Translations under genes and position numbers: made by a program | In this document: positions 33,503 through 45,129 of the stretch, piece after piece | Position numbering within the stretch: position 1 is the first letter of the stretch | How the letters are laid out: each line of letters starts with the position of its first letter | The notes under the pieces: generated by a model | Told to the model about the DNA's origin: nothing | What the model saw: the letters and a program-made list of their open reading frames with translations, nothing else | Databases searched by the model: none | Assembly (NCBI GenBank): GCA_963575645.1 | Contig: OY754465.1 | Location: forward strand, 61,899,901-61,963,900 | From: Xanthostigma xanthostigma | Lineage: Eukaryota; Arthropoda; Insecta; Raphidioptera; Raphidiidae | Length of the DNA: 64,000 nucleotides | Reading direction: 5' to 3'

Positions 33503-34110
33503 TAGTGATGTGTCGCTCCTGAGCGAGTCGTTCGTAATGAACGACTCATTTCTCGGAGCGGAGCGAGTCGCTCTTTCTTTTGTGAATGACTCCGAGCGCC
33601 ATTGCTCTGTGCTGAGCTGTTCTGTACTGTTGCATTCGCACATTTACAGAGCGCACACTGCACAGGCCACAAAAGCACTAGTGAATTATGAACGTACGGA
33701 GTTATATTTGCTGAGTTATTTAATGTTGAATGACACACTAAGTGTAATAGTACTAAGCTTACAGTGACTTAAACCATTCACATTGACGTCGTTGACAAAG
33801 ATATAATATTGTAACCATAAACATTATTATTGTTAAGCTTTTGTTATACTTAATAGTTTATCCGAAATGGCAATAATATAAGATCAGAAACATATTAAAA
33901 TGAGCTCAGAGCTGAGTGTGTGTATTGTGCTGTGCAATGCTACCTGACTTCTGAGCATGCATGATGACAGTTCACACCTCTGCAGTCTGCACTCTTGTGT
34001 AGTGCGTACTGTCTGTCGCTCCTTTAAACGACTCCCTCTGAGCAATTCTTTTTAGTGAGCGGAGCGCACGGAGCCAGCTCCCAATAAAAAGTCATGTGGA
34101 CACATCACTA
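33503..34110. mobile_element. hAT MITE (608 bp)
   Basis: The 12-bp terminal repeats TAGTGATGTGTC are exact inverses. CTCTACAC and ATCTACAC flank it (33495-33502 and 34111-34118), a 7 of 8 match. GAGCGAGTCGTTC and related words lie near both ends. Overlapping frames inside on both strands are not genes. Confidence 0.85.
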
Positions 34111-34118
34111 ATCTACAC

Positions 34119-34735
34119 CCTTAAAAACATAAATAATTTTTTGTGTTCAATAATTTCTTCATACATTTATGAAGAAATTATTCAGCCTAAAAAAAATAGT
34201 GCGTAACAAATAATAGTGTACAATAACAGTTAGTCGGCGATCGACAATTTTTACTTTTTTTATATCTTCATACACCCTATTATAATTCTTGTAGGTATAA
34301 AGGTTACTTTTTTCGTTGAAAATGTCAATTTTCGATACAATTTTTTGCAGTTCCAAGATTCTCCGCCCATTTTGTGACAACTTGTTATTTACTTATATTA
34401 AGTCTGACAAACCGACCGAAGTAATCTCACCAAAACTGAACGGTCGTCGATCACAGAATACAAATGAGGAATTTTTATAGACATGTATTTTGTAATTTAA
34501 AAGACAAGGAGACAAAAAACTGAATCTTTCAAGACTACCCTCCTATCTTAATGGGTGGAGGTGATTTACATTAAAAAAAGTTGCATCAGGACCGGCTTCA
34601 TATAGTATTTAAGGATCAATAGAGCATTGTACAGATAAAAATCTGAAATATTATCTATGGACATCTCCGCATTTAAGAAATTTTTACCATTTCAACATTT
34701 CCAACCCACAAGTGGGGAATGGTACTAGTTTAGGT
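34119..34735. other. Unassigned stretch
   Basis: No gene supported. Confidence 0.4.
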
Positions 34736-34990
34736 ATTTCCATTTTGAGGTCCCCCGAATCCAAAAAACATATTTTTGGAAAAACTCTGTGCGTCTGTTA
34801 CTGTTTGTCTGTGAACACGATACAGGTTAAACGGATGAGCGGATTGAAACCAAATTTTGGGAGGATGTTTGGTATGCAAATATGAAGAGCCCTATTGTTT
34901 TTGGGGAAAATCGACGCATGCGCAGAAGAGATATATGCTATAACGGTATTTTTTATATAATAATGATATACTTTTCATAACGGCTTATTA
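34736..34990. repeat. Diverged relative of repeat block X
   Basis: GATTGAAACCAAATTTTGGG and the following ATATGAAG...TATTGTTTTTGGGG match block X at 26374-26445 in reverse. The part before it is not shared. Confidence 0.55.
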
Positions 34991-35205
34991 TTCTATTTAT
35001 TTTTTCAAGAAAGTTTCGTTAACATTTTTTTTTCTAAACTTTATAGTTTCGGAAATATTTTGAAAATAAAAAAAATCATCCGCTCTTTTGTTTCATGGAT
35101 CTGTCAGAAATAAACTAGTTAAGCATGCTTTGATTAAATTTTACATGACGTGGAACATATTATGTAGGTAACCATGGCAACGAATAATTAATATCATATT
35201 GAATA

Positions 35206-35260
35206 CTAGCCATTACCCGCGTCCCCTCACGCGATATCAGAAATTTTATTTTCTTTATTA
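35206..35260 (-). mobile_element. Helitron 3' end
   Basis: On the minus strand it has a hairpin CGCGT/ACGCG (CGCGTGAGGGGACGCG) 10 bases before a terminal CTAG, followed by T. This is the standard layout of a Helitron terminus. How far it extends to the right is unknown. Confidence 0.5.
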
Positions 35261-36600
35261 TAATCAAATGTCAACATTTTTGAAGTTGGAATGGTCCCGT
35301 CGCCCAATTGGCTGGAATTTTTATTATGATGTTGGTTGTCTAGTTTTCAAGTAAATATATTAAACATGTGATTTTTATTAAATGTTAAATTTGAGAGACT
35401 CGCCGGAAATGCACTTTTTTACCATAATTGGCTCCACATAAAATTTTAAAAAACTGATTAGTCGACAATTTGATTCACTTAGATAACGTACAAAATAAAA
35501 AAAAAACTTTCACGTGTCGTTTTGGGGAAATATTGATTATAAATTGTCGAAAGAACTGTCAAATTAGCTGTCAGAACTATATCTGTCTCTGTCACATACA
35601 TTATATTAAATATACTGCTGTAATCAAATTTTCTGTAATTATATATTCTTAAATCTTAAAAACTTAATTTATGATTTATAGGATATTATCTTTGAATAAA
35701 AAATAAAAATTTATAGTCATGCAAGATTTTTTATTACAATTCAAAATACGGACGCAATGCTTCTAATACGGTAGTAGGCTAATAACCTAGGTGTTTTTTT
35801 TTCTATTAAAACAATATTTCTGTTCTTCAACTTAAACTCCCCCGACTAGATTTCTATCGCATTGAGTCAAATATTAAACCTTCGGCATTGGCTTCAATGA
35901 ATTTACTGAATAATCGAGGAAAAACAACAACCAGTAATCTAGATTTTTAATTCAGAAAATATCGCGACTATTTCATTGGATTACAAAAAAAAAATAATTC
36001 ATGTCTCAATTTAAAAACCTACAAACAAAACTTCGTCAGCGAGGAAATAAGCACGTGCGAGCAACAGGTTGGAAACCTCTGTTGTAAGCCAACCCAAAAT
36101 AGCTCAGAAGAATTCTCTTTCAATACAATTCCAATTTATTGTTTCCTATTCGTGAAATGATACAGATTATTACGAACATCCCCTTATTTAGTGCACCGCA
36201 AGAAAAACGCCAGAGTGAGCCTCGAGTTGAACAGTAAAAGTCATACTACCGAAATCAACCCCTAAAGCTGATGGCGGTCGACAGCTAGACATCTTCTGAA
36301 TTTTAATGTCTATAGGCTACAATCAAGATCCGCGTTGCCAAATTTATTATTTTCGATGCGTACCCTGCATTAGCTGGGATGTATCTAGCTAAAACAATGT
36401 CAGAATCATAAGTCCAATGGGACTTCATATTTTGTTAGATTAAGAATTTTTAAATTCAGATAAAATATCATTTTTCATATCATCAAAATCGGAGTTCAAA
36501 CTTAATGACCTGACAGAAAAAAATAAAAAATAACTCAAAAAATTGTCAAAATTCATCCCAAAAAAATACGAATCTTAAATTTCTTAGAGTACGCGGTGGT
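35261..36600. other. Unassigned stretch
   Basis: No gene supported; one 60-codon frame (35470) without motif. Confidence 0.4.
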
Positions 36601-36601
36601 A

Positions 36602-36716
36602 AATATTGCACATCGATCTTTGGAAAGAGACTATCTGTTATGGGAAAAAGTTATTGACCTCTTTAAGAGTTAACTCTCATGACAGATTGTCTCTTTCCAA
36701 AGATCGATGTGCAATA
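36602..36716. repeat. Inverted repeat with 28-bp arms
   Basis: ATATTGCACATCGATCTTTG followed by GAAAGAGA at the left is the inverse of the right arm at about 36691-36716. The loop is about 60 bp. Confidence 0.75.
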
Positions 36717-36844
36717 TCTCATTATAAAGATAGTTGTTTAGTACCTTTGAGTAATGTACTATTGGTATGGTACTCACTACGATAAATGTTTGCAATATAA
36801 AGGTGCCAAATACGATTTTAATAAAATATTTTTAACAAAAAAAT

Positions 36845-37300
36845 TGAACCGACTTCAAAAAAGGCACTAAAAAGTAAAAAATAATTGCGTTTTGAAATGT
36901 TTTGGAGTCGCTGTAGTTCTCGGAATAGATGTCATTTTGGCTGACACCGACTCCAAAACATTTCAATACGCAATTATTTTTTACTTTTTAGTGTCGGTTC
37001 AATTTTTTTGTTAAAAATATTTTATTTTTCTCTTTTCAGTGTTAATCTAAAAATCGGTGAACATAAAAAAACATTATGCATGTCTTTGAAATTTGAGAGT
37101 TTCCCTCGATTTCTCCGGGATCCACCATCAGATCCTGACTTGGTTCCGATGGGACCACCTCGGAAGTGCACTCTTTCGAATAAAAAAAAAATTTGAAAAT
37201 CGGTCCATAATTGACGGAGAAATCGAGAACATACATAAAAAAAATATATACAGACGAACACAGAACCTCCTTATTTTTGTTGAAGTCGGTTAAAAAATAA
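36845..37300. mobile_element. MITE with AACCGACTTCAA ends and an inner foldback
   Basis: TTGAACCGACTTCAAAAAAG at the left and TTTTTGTTGAAGTCGGTTAA at the right are inverses. The left part (36825-37025) is itself a foldback with CTAAAAAGTAAAAAATAATT in the arms, as in the elements at 9716, 56915 and 60190. The inner part with GGGATCCACCATCAGATCCT gives short frames on both strands that are not genes. Confidence 0.65.
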
Positions 37301-37544
37301 AAAATAATCTGAATGGAATTTAACAGTTTTTCATTATTACCTAATCACCTATACTTATATAGGTATATAAAATTTCATCTATGAATTGTAAACTAATAAG
37401 GTAAAAGATCCGTAAGAGATCCGCCAAAAATTAACCTTTCTTCTTCCTCGAATATCCGCGGATACGGATATCCGGCACATCACTAATTATAACAGATATG
37501 AAGAAATCGGGCTTACGTCTATTTTTCAAACACGCCATTTCGCA

Positions 37545-37649
37545 GCAGCGAGTGTGCAGTTCCGAAATCCGGCAACGCCGACGGCAACAGGGCACCGCAA
37601 GGACAGCAGGGCAAGACAAGGCTAGCATTCAGGGCGAGGCAGACGGAGG
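37545..37649 (+). other. Possible exon (GC-rich, strong splice donor)
   Basis: A GC-rich stretch is bounded by TTTCGCAG, a fair acceptor although without a long pyrimidine tract, and GAG followed by GTGAGTAT, a near-perfect donor. Two frames are open. The second gives a peptide with PQGQQGKTRLAFRARQ that looks like ordinary protein, but I do not recognise it. It could be a 5' untranslated or coding exon of a gene outside the window, or chance in GC-rich DNA. Confidence 0.25.
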
Positions 37650-37680
37650 TGAGTATACCGTCGGAATGACACAGCCGGTT

Positions 37681-37745
37681 GGGCGGCGGCGGCGGCGGCG
37701 GCGGAGACGGCGAGGTCGAACCGACGTACAACCGCCGCCGCTACC
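37681..37745. repeat. CGG trinucleotide run
   Basis: GGCGGCGGCGGCGGCGGCGG and an inverse ACCGCCGCCGCTACC 40 bases later can form a hairpin. It lies in the intron if the donor at 37650 is real. Confidence 0.8.
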
Positions 37746-38027
37746 ATACAGACAGAAGTGTCGATTAACGTCGTGATCTCTCTTCTAACACCCTCACGCA
37801 CAACGCCCGGGGCAAGGAAAATGTCGACCCACCGTAATAATATAATAATAATAATAATAATAAAACTGGAACTTTGTGTTTGGAAAACGTTTTTGCACTC
37901 TCGTTTTAATGAACATATATCCTATAAACATTGCGCTACTATTATTTCACGGTTGATAATTGTGTCGATTGGGGTCTTAAAGGGACAACGCCATGTTTTC
38001 ACTGAATAAAGATTAACTGTTGAATAC

Positions 38028-38825
38028 TAATAGTCTAGGAGCCAGCGACAGGTTTTTCTTACCAATTTCCTCATGGCTCAATGACCCGCAAAATGCTCTA
38101 GAAGTCTAGACAGTGGCTGTCAGCTGCGGCACTATCGGGGGAATAGACAACTGTAGCCTCCCACGCACGGTAAGAAAGATAATATTTTTTATCATTACCT
38201 ATCGATTGAAAATTTGTCAAACGATAGTTATTAATGATCTTTTATAAAAAAAAAGTCAGCTGGCTGTACGATGGTGGATGTTACGTCAGCTGCTCATACG
38301 AACTTGACGAAATGAAATATGAATTCAGTCATTCCCTTTCACATGAAACTTTGTCAAAAGATAATTTTTATAATATTTAAAATAAATAAAATCGTCAGCT
38401 TTTCTGTATCAGCTGACAATCTTTCCCCCAATATACAACCAGCTGACGATTTTATTTATTCTAAATATTATAAAAACTATGTTTTGACAAAGTTTCATGT
38501 GAAAGGGAATGACTGAATTCATATTTCATTTCGTCAAGTTCGTATGATCAGCTGACGTAACATCCACCATCGTACAGCCAGCTGACGTTTTTTTTTTATA
38601 TAAAAGATCATTAATAACTATTGTTTGACAAGTTTTCAATCGATAGGTAATGATAAAAAATATTATCTTTTCTTTACCGTGCGTGGGAGGCTTCAGTTGT
38701 CTATTCCACCGATACTGGCGCAGCTGACGGCCACGATGGTACTACTGTCTAGAGCATTTTACGAGTCATTCAGCCGTAAGGAAATGGACGACCTAAATAT
38801 GTCGCTGGCTCCTAGTCTATAACGA
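38028..38825. mobile_element. Large palindromic foldback element (about 800 bp)
   Basis: The two halves are inverses along about 380 bp each, with scattered differences, from CTAGGAGCCAGCGAC to GTCGCTGGCTCCTAG. CAGCTGA or TCAGCTG recurs at least seven times, and the 40-bp centre also has it. Frames inside (38319, 38625) are not genes. A target duplication is not clear. Confidence 0.85.
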
Positions 38826-39467
38826 TAAACCTCCAAATATAAATGATATTTGAATCTTTAGTTTATGATACGATCGTTCCGTTTTTAATTCGTGTTTCAG
38901 CGCTGCAAAATCTACTTTCGAAGTTGAATCGACTTATAATATTTTCAACTTCTCATTCATCGTCACTTCGTGTCATAGACCAATCAGGAAAACCCTTTAT
39001 TAACTTGAGGTTAAAATTATTTGTATGAGCAACGTAGGAGGAGACAGCGTGAGGATTAGAGACAAAAAACTTGATAACACGTGAATAAAATCAGTTGAAA
39101 ACAGACGGTGTTGAAAATACACCAGTTCAACTGTATATATCACATTCTGATCAATGTTATTCGACCTTTATGATTTCTGCGAACGAGACGCAATAAAAAC
39201 GGCACTGATCAGAAAAATTGAACGTTTAAACAGTTAAAACGCACAACGGCACCTTCTCAACAACTCATAAATACCGCAACCTCGCAACTTCCGTGCGGGG
39301 GACGAAAACAATTCCCACATCGGTCATAAATTTAATGTTGAACCCACAATACGTTACGCGCGGTTTATACCTGTACAGTTCAGTTGGTAAATTCTAGACA
39401 GTGATTCATAACATTTATACTCCGCAATATAAGCGGCAATTTTAATGCGCGGGGCGGGTATGCTTTA
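38826..39467. other. Unassigned stretch
   Basis: No gene seen. 38960-39015 loosely resembles 6394-6445 (TCACTTCGTG...TTTATTAA). Confidence 0.35.
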
Positions 39468-39885
39468 AGTCCGCTGCACACGAGGCTGGATTTGCCGCTA
39501 GGCTCCTTGATAGATTTAACTACTTGTTTTCCAGCGCTGGTTTTCTTAATTGCTATTAAGTGCTCGCTTCACACAAGACGTCTTTACAAGCTTGCTCTGC
39601 AGGTAGATTCGGTGCGCGCGCAGTCACAGTTAGTACGGTAACAAGAGTGCCTGTTTATTGTCTCTTAACAGAACACACATAATGTTTGTGTGTTCAAGTA
39701 GCCCACGTGACAAGATATTGTTTCCTCATACCTAGCAAGAAAAATAGCCCCTGTTCTAATTTTAAAACCTATCTTGTGAGCGAGCAGGCGAGCCCACAGT
39801 GACGTCATTTCCAGCTTCGAACCCAGCCTGCCGAAGTCCAAGCAGACGCAGTGTTTTTAGCCTCTTTACACTGTTTTATTGCTTA
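39468..39885 (+). mobile_element. Harbinger-like MITE, copy 4 (diverged right end)
   Basis: The left end AGTCCGCTGCACACGAGGC follows TTA. The interior matches copies 1 and 2 with a deletion. TGACGTCA lies near 39801. The right end has decayed. Confidence 0.75.
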
Positions 39886-41366
39886 GCCGCTCCACTAATA
39901 TGATGACTCACTCTCTACTATTTCATAACCGCAGCAGAAATATATCTATATATTAGCACTAATTTCAAAAGGTACAATCTGAGCAATTTATTGTGGCGAG
40001 GATAATCACGGAGTATAAATAATTTAAAACCGACTCCGCGCTAACTAAACTTACTTCGAAAATTGATGATCATTTAGTTTTAGACGGAGATTATAGACGC
40101 TCGACTGGTGAGATCATTTCCGTCTTGGTACGGATTTGTAACTTAAAATTAAGAATATTTTTTTACACTAGAGTGACCTGTGCGAATTATTCGCACTAAA
40201 TAAGTATATTAATGATCACTTTACAAAATTATTTTTTAAATATGATTGCAGGTATTCAATTCGTTTCTAATTTTGCACACTGCTTATAACGTTCTTCTTT
40301 TTGTTGTATTACAATATGAAGCCCAGATGACAGATCGAAGAAATATTTTACTAAAATTGTCATACCTACAGAGGCGCAAGTAGCAAAAGCGTTGAGCTAA
40401 GCCGTCAGATGGCATCATGCAGCATTGCTGTGACGTTGTTCAGCGTTGCTCGCTGTTTCAAAATTAAAGCCGTTAGATGGCAGTATGCAGTATTGTGTCT
40501 GTTGTATTACAATATGAAGGTCAGATGACAGATCGAAGTGTTGACGTCAGATAGCAGACGTTGTTCAGCGTTGCTGTATTTTAATTAATTTACAAAAACA
40601 AAAACAATAATAATTTTTTTACTTGTCGATGTCAGTAGAGCAAGCAATTATCTGTAAAATGATATATAATTTATGTGGAGAAATTTTGAGGTTTTTCTAA
40701 AAAGGGAGGCAAACATCTTTAACCTTAGCGTATTAAAATATATATGCGATTTATATTTTTATCGAAAAATGATATAAAAGTACCTATATCACTTTTTATA
40801 ATGTTAATTTCTTAAAAAGTGCATTTAAACAACTTTCAAAAATTTACATAAATTCTCATAATTTTTTTATTTACAACTATAAATTGTTAAGTATCAAACA
40901 TCTCTGAATTAGTGGATAGTTTTTTTTTCTTGGCCTGCAGTTTTATATTACCAGAACGCCAATCAATCTCTACAGAAAAGGCATGGCGTAAGCTAAAGCT
41001 GGCCAAGGCTTCATTTGTTTTATCTATGATATATCAATCACATGTTGTATGATCTGATTTCTTATTTTATATACAGAATGTTTCCTTAAAAAAACTTTTC
41101 AATATAGGTATTGTTAAGAAAAAATCCGTGATATTAAACTTTGGGTATACGACTCTTTCGAATTAGGTACTGTGTTAGCAAATATGAGTCTTGCCTGGCT
41201 ATGCGATATACAGTACGTAAACCTATGGGCTATGTGCAAGAAGGCGGAGTTACAAATTTTTCGATGCGAGCGTTTCAACCTCATTTTTCCGTATGTCAAT
41301 GAAGCAATGTTTATTAAAAGTGAAAATAGTTATAATTTAATGAAGTTTTTTAATTACAAAGAAAAC
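39886..41366. other. Unassigned stretch with one direct repeat
   Basis: No gene supported, apart from the repeat at 40302-40538. Confidence 0.4.
40302..40538. repeat. Direct repeat, 198 bp apart
   Basis: GTTGTATTACAATATGAAG followed by CAGATGACAGATCGAAG occurs at about 40302 and 40500, with two changed bases. GTTGTTCAGCGTTGCT also occurs twice (40434 and 40561), so this is an old tandem duplication. Confidence 0.65.
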
Positions 41367-41432
41367 ATGGGCAAAACTAAGCGATCTGGAAACGCGTGTT
41401 GTGTTCCGGGCTGTTGTGTACGTCGTAATTGA
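41367..41432 (+). CDS. Possible THAP-like first exon or short ORF
   Basis: From an ATG in good context (AACATGG) it reads MGKTKRSGNACCVPGCCVRRN and stops. The C-C-V-P-G-C cluster just after the start resembles the first zinc ligands of THAP domains, in which the second cysteine pair member and the histidine come 35-50 residues later. GTACGT after the TGT codons could be a splice donor that would leave the frame open. No downstream exon was identified. The frame is open upstream from 41172, but that part looks random. Confidence 0.2.
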   Translation: MGKTKRSGNACCVPGCCVRRN

Positions 41433-41707
41433 TAAATAAATAATTCTCACATACCTTTTATGTTATGCTATTTATATAATGGTTTACAATCTAAATTTTA
41501 TGGTATCCATATAAAAATCAGTTCTCCTTATTACATTTTTTTTGACACATGATAAAAAGTGAGTTCAATAATTCTCTATTACCCACTAGCGGCGCTAGTA
41601 GCCTTCGTGCACACAGCCTATAAGGTATACACAGAGAATTTAGCATTAGGTCAAAATAAATAGATCAGAATGAGCCATTACTACACTTAGTATTGATATA
41701 TTTAAGA

Positions 41708-42324
41708 CTAGCGGTCCCGCCCGGTTTCACCCGGGTGCAAAAGAATGAATGGGGAAGGAAGGGACATGAGTACACACATTCATCTTAGTTTACCGAGATG
41801 ACTGTTGTGTCCAAATTTCATGATGATCGGAGTTACCGTTCAAAAGTTTTTGTCGATAAAGAGCAGTATTTAAACTTTTTTTAACGAATAATTTTTTTAA
41901 ATGAATTAAATAAAATTAAAATAAATTTAAATGTAAACCTTAGAAGAAAGCAATGTAAAAAATAAAAAAAATAAAAATATATTCACCCAACGTGGGGCTC
42001 GAACCCACGACCCTGATATTGACAGTCGCATGCGCTACCGATTGATCTACCAGAGGTTGTGTTCTTTCATCACTAATATGAGTATATCTAGTTAGTGCAT
42101 TTCATATGAATAGAAGCTTATTTTTGAGATACTTTTTGCAACATTTTTCATTAAAGCTCCGCTCCTAATCGTCGTAGCGTAATATTATATAGCCAATAGC
42201 CTTCCTCGGTAAATGGGCTATCCAACAAAAAAAAAATTTAGTCAATTTGAACCAGTAGTTCCTGAGATTAGCGCGTTCAAACAAACAAACAAACAAACTC
42301 TTCAGCTTTATATATTAGTATAGA
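41708..42324 (-). mobile_element. Helitron, non-autonomous, with SINE insertion
   Basis: Both ends are present: 5' TCTATACTAATATATAAAGC after an A, and 3' ACCCGGGTGAAACCGGGC, the hairpin, then GGGACCGCTAG before T. Two parts of the family sequence are separated by about 250 bp of SINE, with loss of about 10 bases of the Helitron. Confidence 0.85.
41865..42115 (-). mobile_element. SINE with a tRNA-Lys-derived head
   Basis: On the minus strand 42070-41989 ends CAGGGTCGTGGGTTCGAGCC then CCACGTTGGG, as in tRNA-Lys. The box A region TAGATCAATCGGTAGCGC is near canonical. The anticodon loop reads CTGTCAA, not the lysine loop, and the acceptor stem does not pair. An A/T-rich tail of about 120 bp follows. 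Confidence 0.7.
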
Positions 42325-42409
42325 TTTGATATGGTAATTATTAATAACAAGAAGTTTTGCTATTCATATCTCTCATTCATTAGATCTTTTTTGTCATGGT
42401 GCATTCTGG

Positions 42410-42472
42410 AACCGTTCATTTTATCCCAATGCTAAATGTCCTATGTACACCTTACCGGCTTACATACTGTAT
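42410..42472 (-). mobile_element. Tc1/mariner end fragment
   Basis: On the minus strand it reads CAGTATGTAAGCCGGTAAGG then TACATAGGACA and AGCATTGGG. It is a diverged copy of the terminal repeat at 58636 and 63638. Confidence 0.65.
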
Positions 42473-42559
42473 AGATCAAAAGGTTGTGCTCTGATAATAC
42501 ACATCCGGTCGAATCTGACAGATTCGATAGTAGGTGGGCTGTTATTTATTCTGGTTCGT

Positions 42560-42603
42560 ACGTACGTACGTACGTACGTACACACACAGACACACAAACA
42601 CCA
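42560..42603. repeat. TACG and CA microsatellite
   Basis: Five to six TACG units followed by CACACA-rich sequence. Two overlapping frames here are not genes. Confidence 0.9.
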
Positions 42604-43059
42604 AGAGATCTACACCCAGTTGAAAAGGCAATGATGGGATTATATTCCGTAAATACGAGTCGAGATGATACAGAGGGTAGAATGTCCTCGCGAAAGGGTC
42701 AAGGGGTGGAATAAATTACGGAAGGGATTTACTAATTTACATATCACAGGACAATTGTATATTGCTGTATGTTTTCTATGTACCTATACTTATGTATATT
42801 ACCGCACAAAAGTTGAGGACGAAGAAACTTATTGAATAGTGAATATATTTACTTGTTCATATTTCGAAAGCACTATTTGTTAAAGAATCAATTCTATGAT
42901 TTCTATCGCACTTCTGATAATTGTTAAAGAATAATTCATCCTACTTCTGAATTAACGAATTTAATTATAGCCCACTTCTGAATAATTGATATATGTATAT
43001 TTATCCCTAATTTATTTCTCTTGTCAGGATGGAAATAAATTGACATAAATAATCTCGAC
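42604..43059. other. Unassigned stretch
   Basis: No gene seen; TTCTGAATTA and TTCTGATAATTG words repeat loosely. Confidence 0.4.
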
Positions 43060-43330
43060 TTTGTACAACTTTATTTATAATATTTACAATTTCATTTAAC
43101 TCTCAGCTTACATTTCCAACTTCAATCTTCAACTTCAACCTCAACCATCAACTTACTTCAACTAACTATCTACAACTATATCTAAAATCCAACTTACTTA
43201 CTTACTATCAATATCTTACAAAATCATCTCGCACACACCCACGATGACCAATCAGATTCAAAAACCCTTCAACTGTCATTCTCTCTCAACCAATCATACC
43301 AAAACACATTGCAATTGTCACTCATTCATA
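43060..43330. other. Strand-biased stretch, almost free of G
   Basis: The plus strand is made of A, C and T with very few G over about 270 bases. CAACTT, CTTCAA and TTACTTAC words recur, and CCAATCA occurs twice. No reading frame. It could be part of an LTR or an old tandem repeat. Confidence 0.5.
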
Positions 43331-44144
43331 CATAATTCTTAGAACCCTTTTTTAATTGCTTTAGCGTGGCAAATTTAAAGCAGTTAAATACTTTTAAGGG
43401 TTAAACTGTCGATCTCAAGTTCAGTCAACTACAGTCATAAAGCAATAAAGTAATACATTTTTTTAAAACGAGAAAAAGAAAACAGCTAAGAATTGAATTT
43501 AAGGATGGTTTGAACTATGTCTTAAATTGAATTCAAAGCACAAGTAAACCAGAAATATAATAACTCTATTACGTGCTTTATTCCTTCTCATAGCTGCGGA
43601 GCTAGGTTAACACGAGATTTTATCCTGAAACGGGCAGTGCCGTGGCATTTTGCCCGTTCTGCCACCCTATAGTTACGCCACTGTCGCCAGTACAGGTCAA
43701 TCCCCAAATATCTGCAACGCAGCACGAAAACTGATGATGTGTAACTTTTTGTCCCCAATCACACATCGCGTAAGAACACTGCCGATGTACGTTGTTATAT
43801 CGCCCTCTCGGTATCTGTAATTTGTAGCGAATAATGATTGGGCTGTCAAAGGATTCTCGCTGGGGCCAGCCTATACCTGAACCCTGTTTGTGTAGGCACC
43901 TGCCAAAGGATTTGCGAATGCAATATCAATTCACAATCACATCGGCGCCGGATTTACACTGATCAAATATAGTATGTGTGGTGTGTGCTATACGAGAAGG
44001 TAGGTACAGGCTTCCGAAATTGTGATCGCGGGCATTCGTCTCCCAGTGGCTTGTAACGGAAGTTTCCGATCTTTTTATTGCATAGTCCTTCCGCCGTGTT
44101 CGACAAGGCCATAAAACAAAAATGCTCAAAGGATTCGCCTGAGA
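43331..44144. other. Unassigned stretch
   Basis: No gene supported. Confidence 0.4.
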
Positions 44145-44590
44145 TACAGTCGAACCTGGATGATCAAGAATTCAAGGATCCGTGATCTCTTTTTCACTTA
44201 TGGAGGTTTTTCACTAACCTGAGTTTCTAGCTTATAGAGGTGCAGGAGTGGCCTTTCTCACTTATAGACGTCTATAAAAATATAGCCAATATGTAGTGAT
44301 AAACGCGTATGTATTATTCGACATAGATGCTAAAACAAGAAAACAAAATACTAAGCAAAGATACCAAAACAACATTAGTTAGTTTAGCTCATTCTCAAAT
44401 TTCGTGGAAGTATTAATACGTTCGAGAATTGCTTATAGAGGTACAGGCAAGTAGTAGTCTCAGTTATAGAGGTTTCTGTTTCTCACTTATAGAGGTTTTA
44501 GAGGGTTACAAAGACGGTACCTGGCAATTACTCTCACTTAGAGAGTTTTCTCGCTTACCCAGTTTTCACTCACTCAGGTTTGAATATATA
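44145..44590. mobile_element. Probable pogo-like MITE cluster with CTTATAGAGGT words
   Basis: It starts TACAGTCGAACCTGGATGAT, a typical pogo/Tigger end after TA. TTATAGAGGT occurs four times and ends as CACTCACTCAGGTTTGAA. The right terminus is decayed, so the border is approximate. Confidence 0.5.
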
Positions 44591-45074
44591 TAAATTCCTC
44601 GCGAAAATTAACGTACCATTCAGGTTGTTCGTTTTAATATCGATGGAGTTATTGAACTGTAAGTATTTTTTTTTCTGAAACCGGAATGCTAATGAATGAG
44701 TAAGACCGGTGCCGGATTTAATTTTTTGGTACCCTAGTTTTTCTCTTTTTGTTGTTTTGGTTCATAGCGCAGGATCTTGTACCGTATATACAGTATGTAG
44801 GTTAATTTACGTATATCAGTTGCAATGTAAACAGCAAAAGTAGTATTTCACTATAACACTTACTTAAGTGGTCGAGTTAAATGCGCATGGGTTTGCATTG
44901 ATATAAATGTATGTATATTTGGAAGGAAGAGGAACTGTCTGGTAGTGGACAAGAGGACAGGAGGTGACCATGCCAGCGTAATGCTGGCATACGTTGACGT
45001 TGGCGTTGTAAATAAATCATTATTAAATCAAATTCAAGAATATTACTAATTTTAAAGAACCTGATCAACCACCA

Positions 45075-45129
45075 ACACTACATGGCGATCCTGCCAGTTA
45101 ACGGTAACACTACATGGCGATCCTGCCAG
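45075..45129 (+). promoter_or_regulatory. LTR end and tRNA-Arg primer binding site, duplicated
   Basis: AACACTACA followed by TGGCGATCCTGCCAG occurs twice, 32 bases apart (binding sites at 45083-45097 and 45115-45129). The 15 bases are the exact complement of the 3' end of tRNA-Arg with CCA, as used by 412/mdg1-type gypsy elements. The sequence before it, with AATAAA near 45010 and a hairpin ATGCCAGC/GCTGGCAT at about 44969, would be the 3' part of an LTR. No gag frame follows, so only the left end remains. The LTR start could not be placed. Confidence 0.45.

Noticed and set aside
33510..33767. Overlapping frames of about 80 codons on both strands
   Set aside because: They lie within a well-defined hAT MITE.
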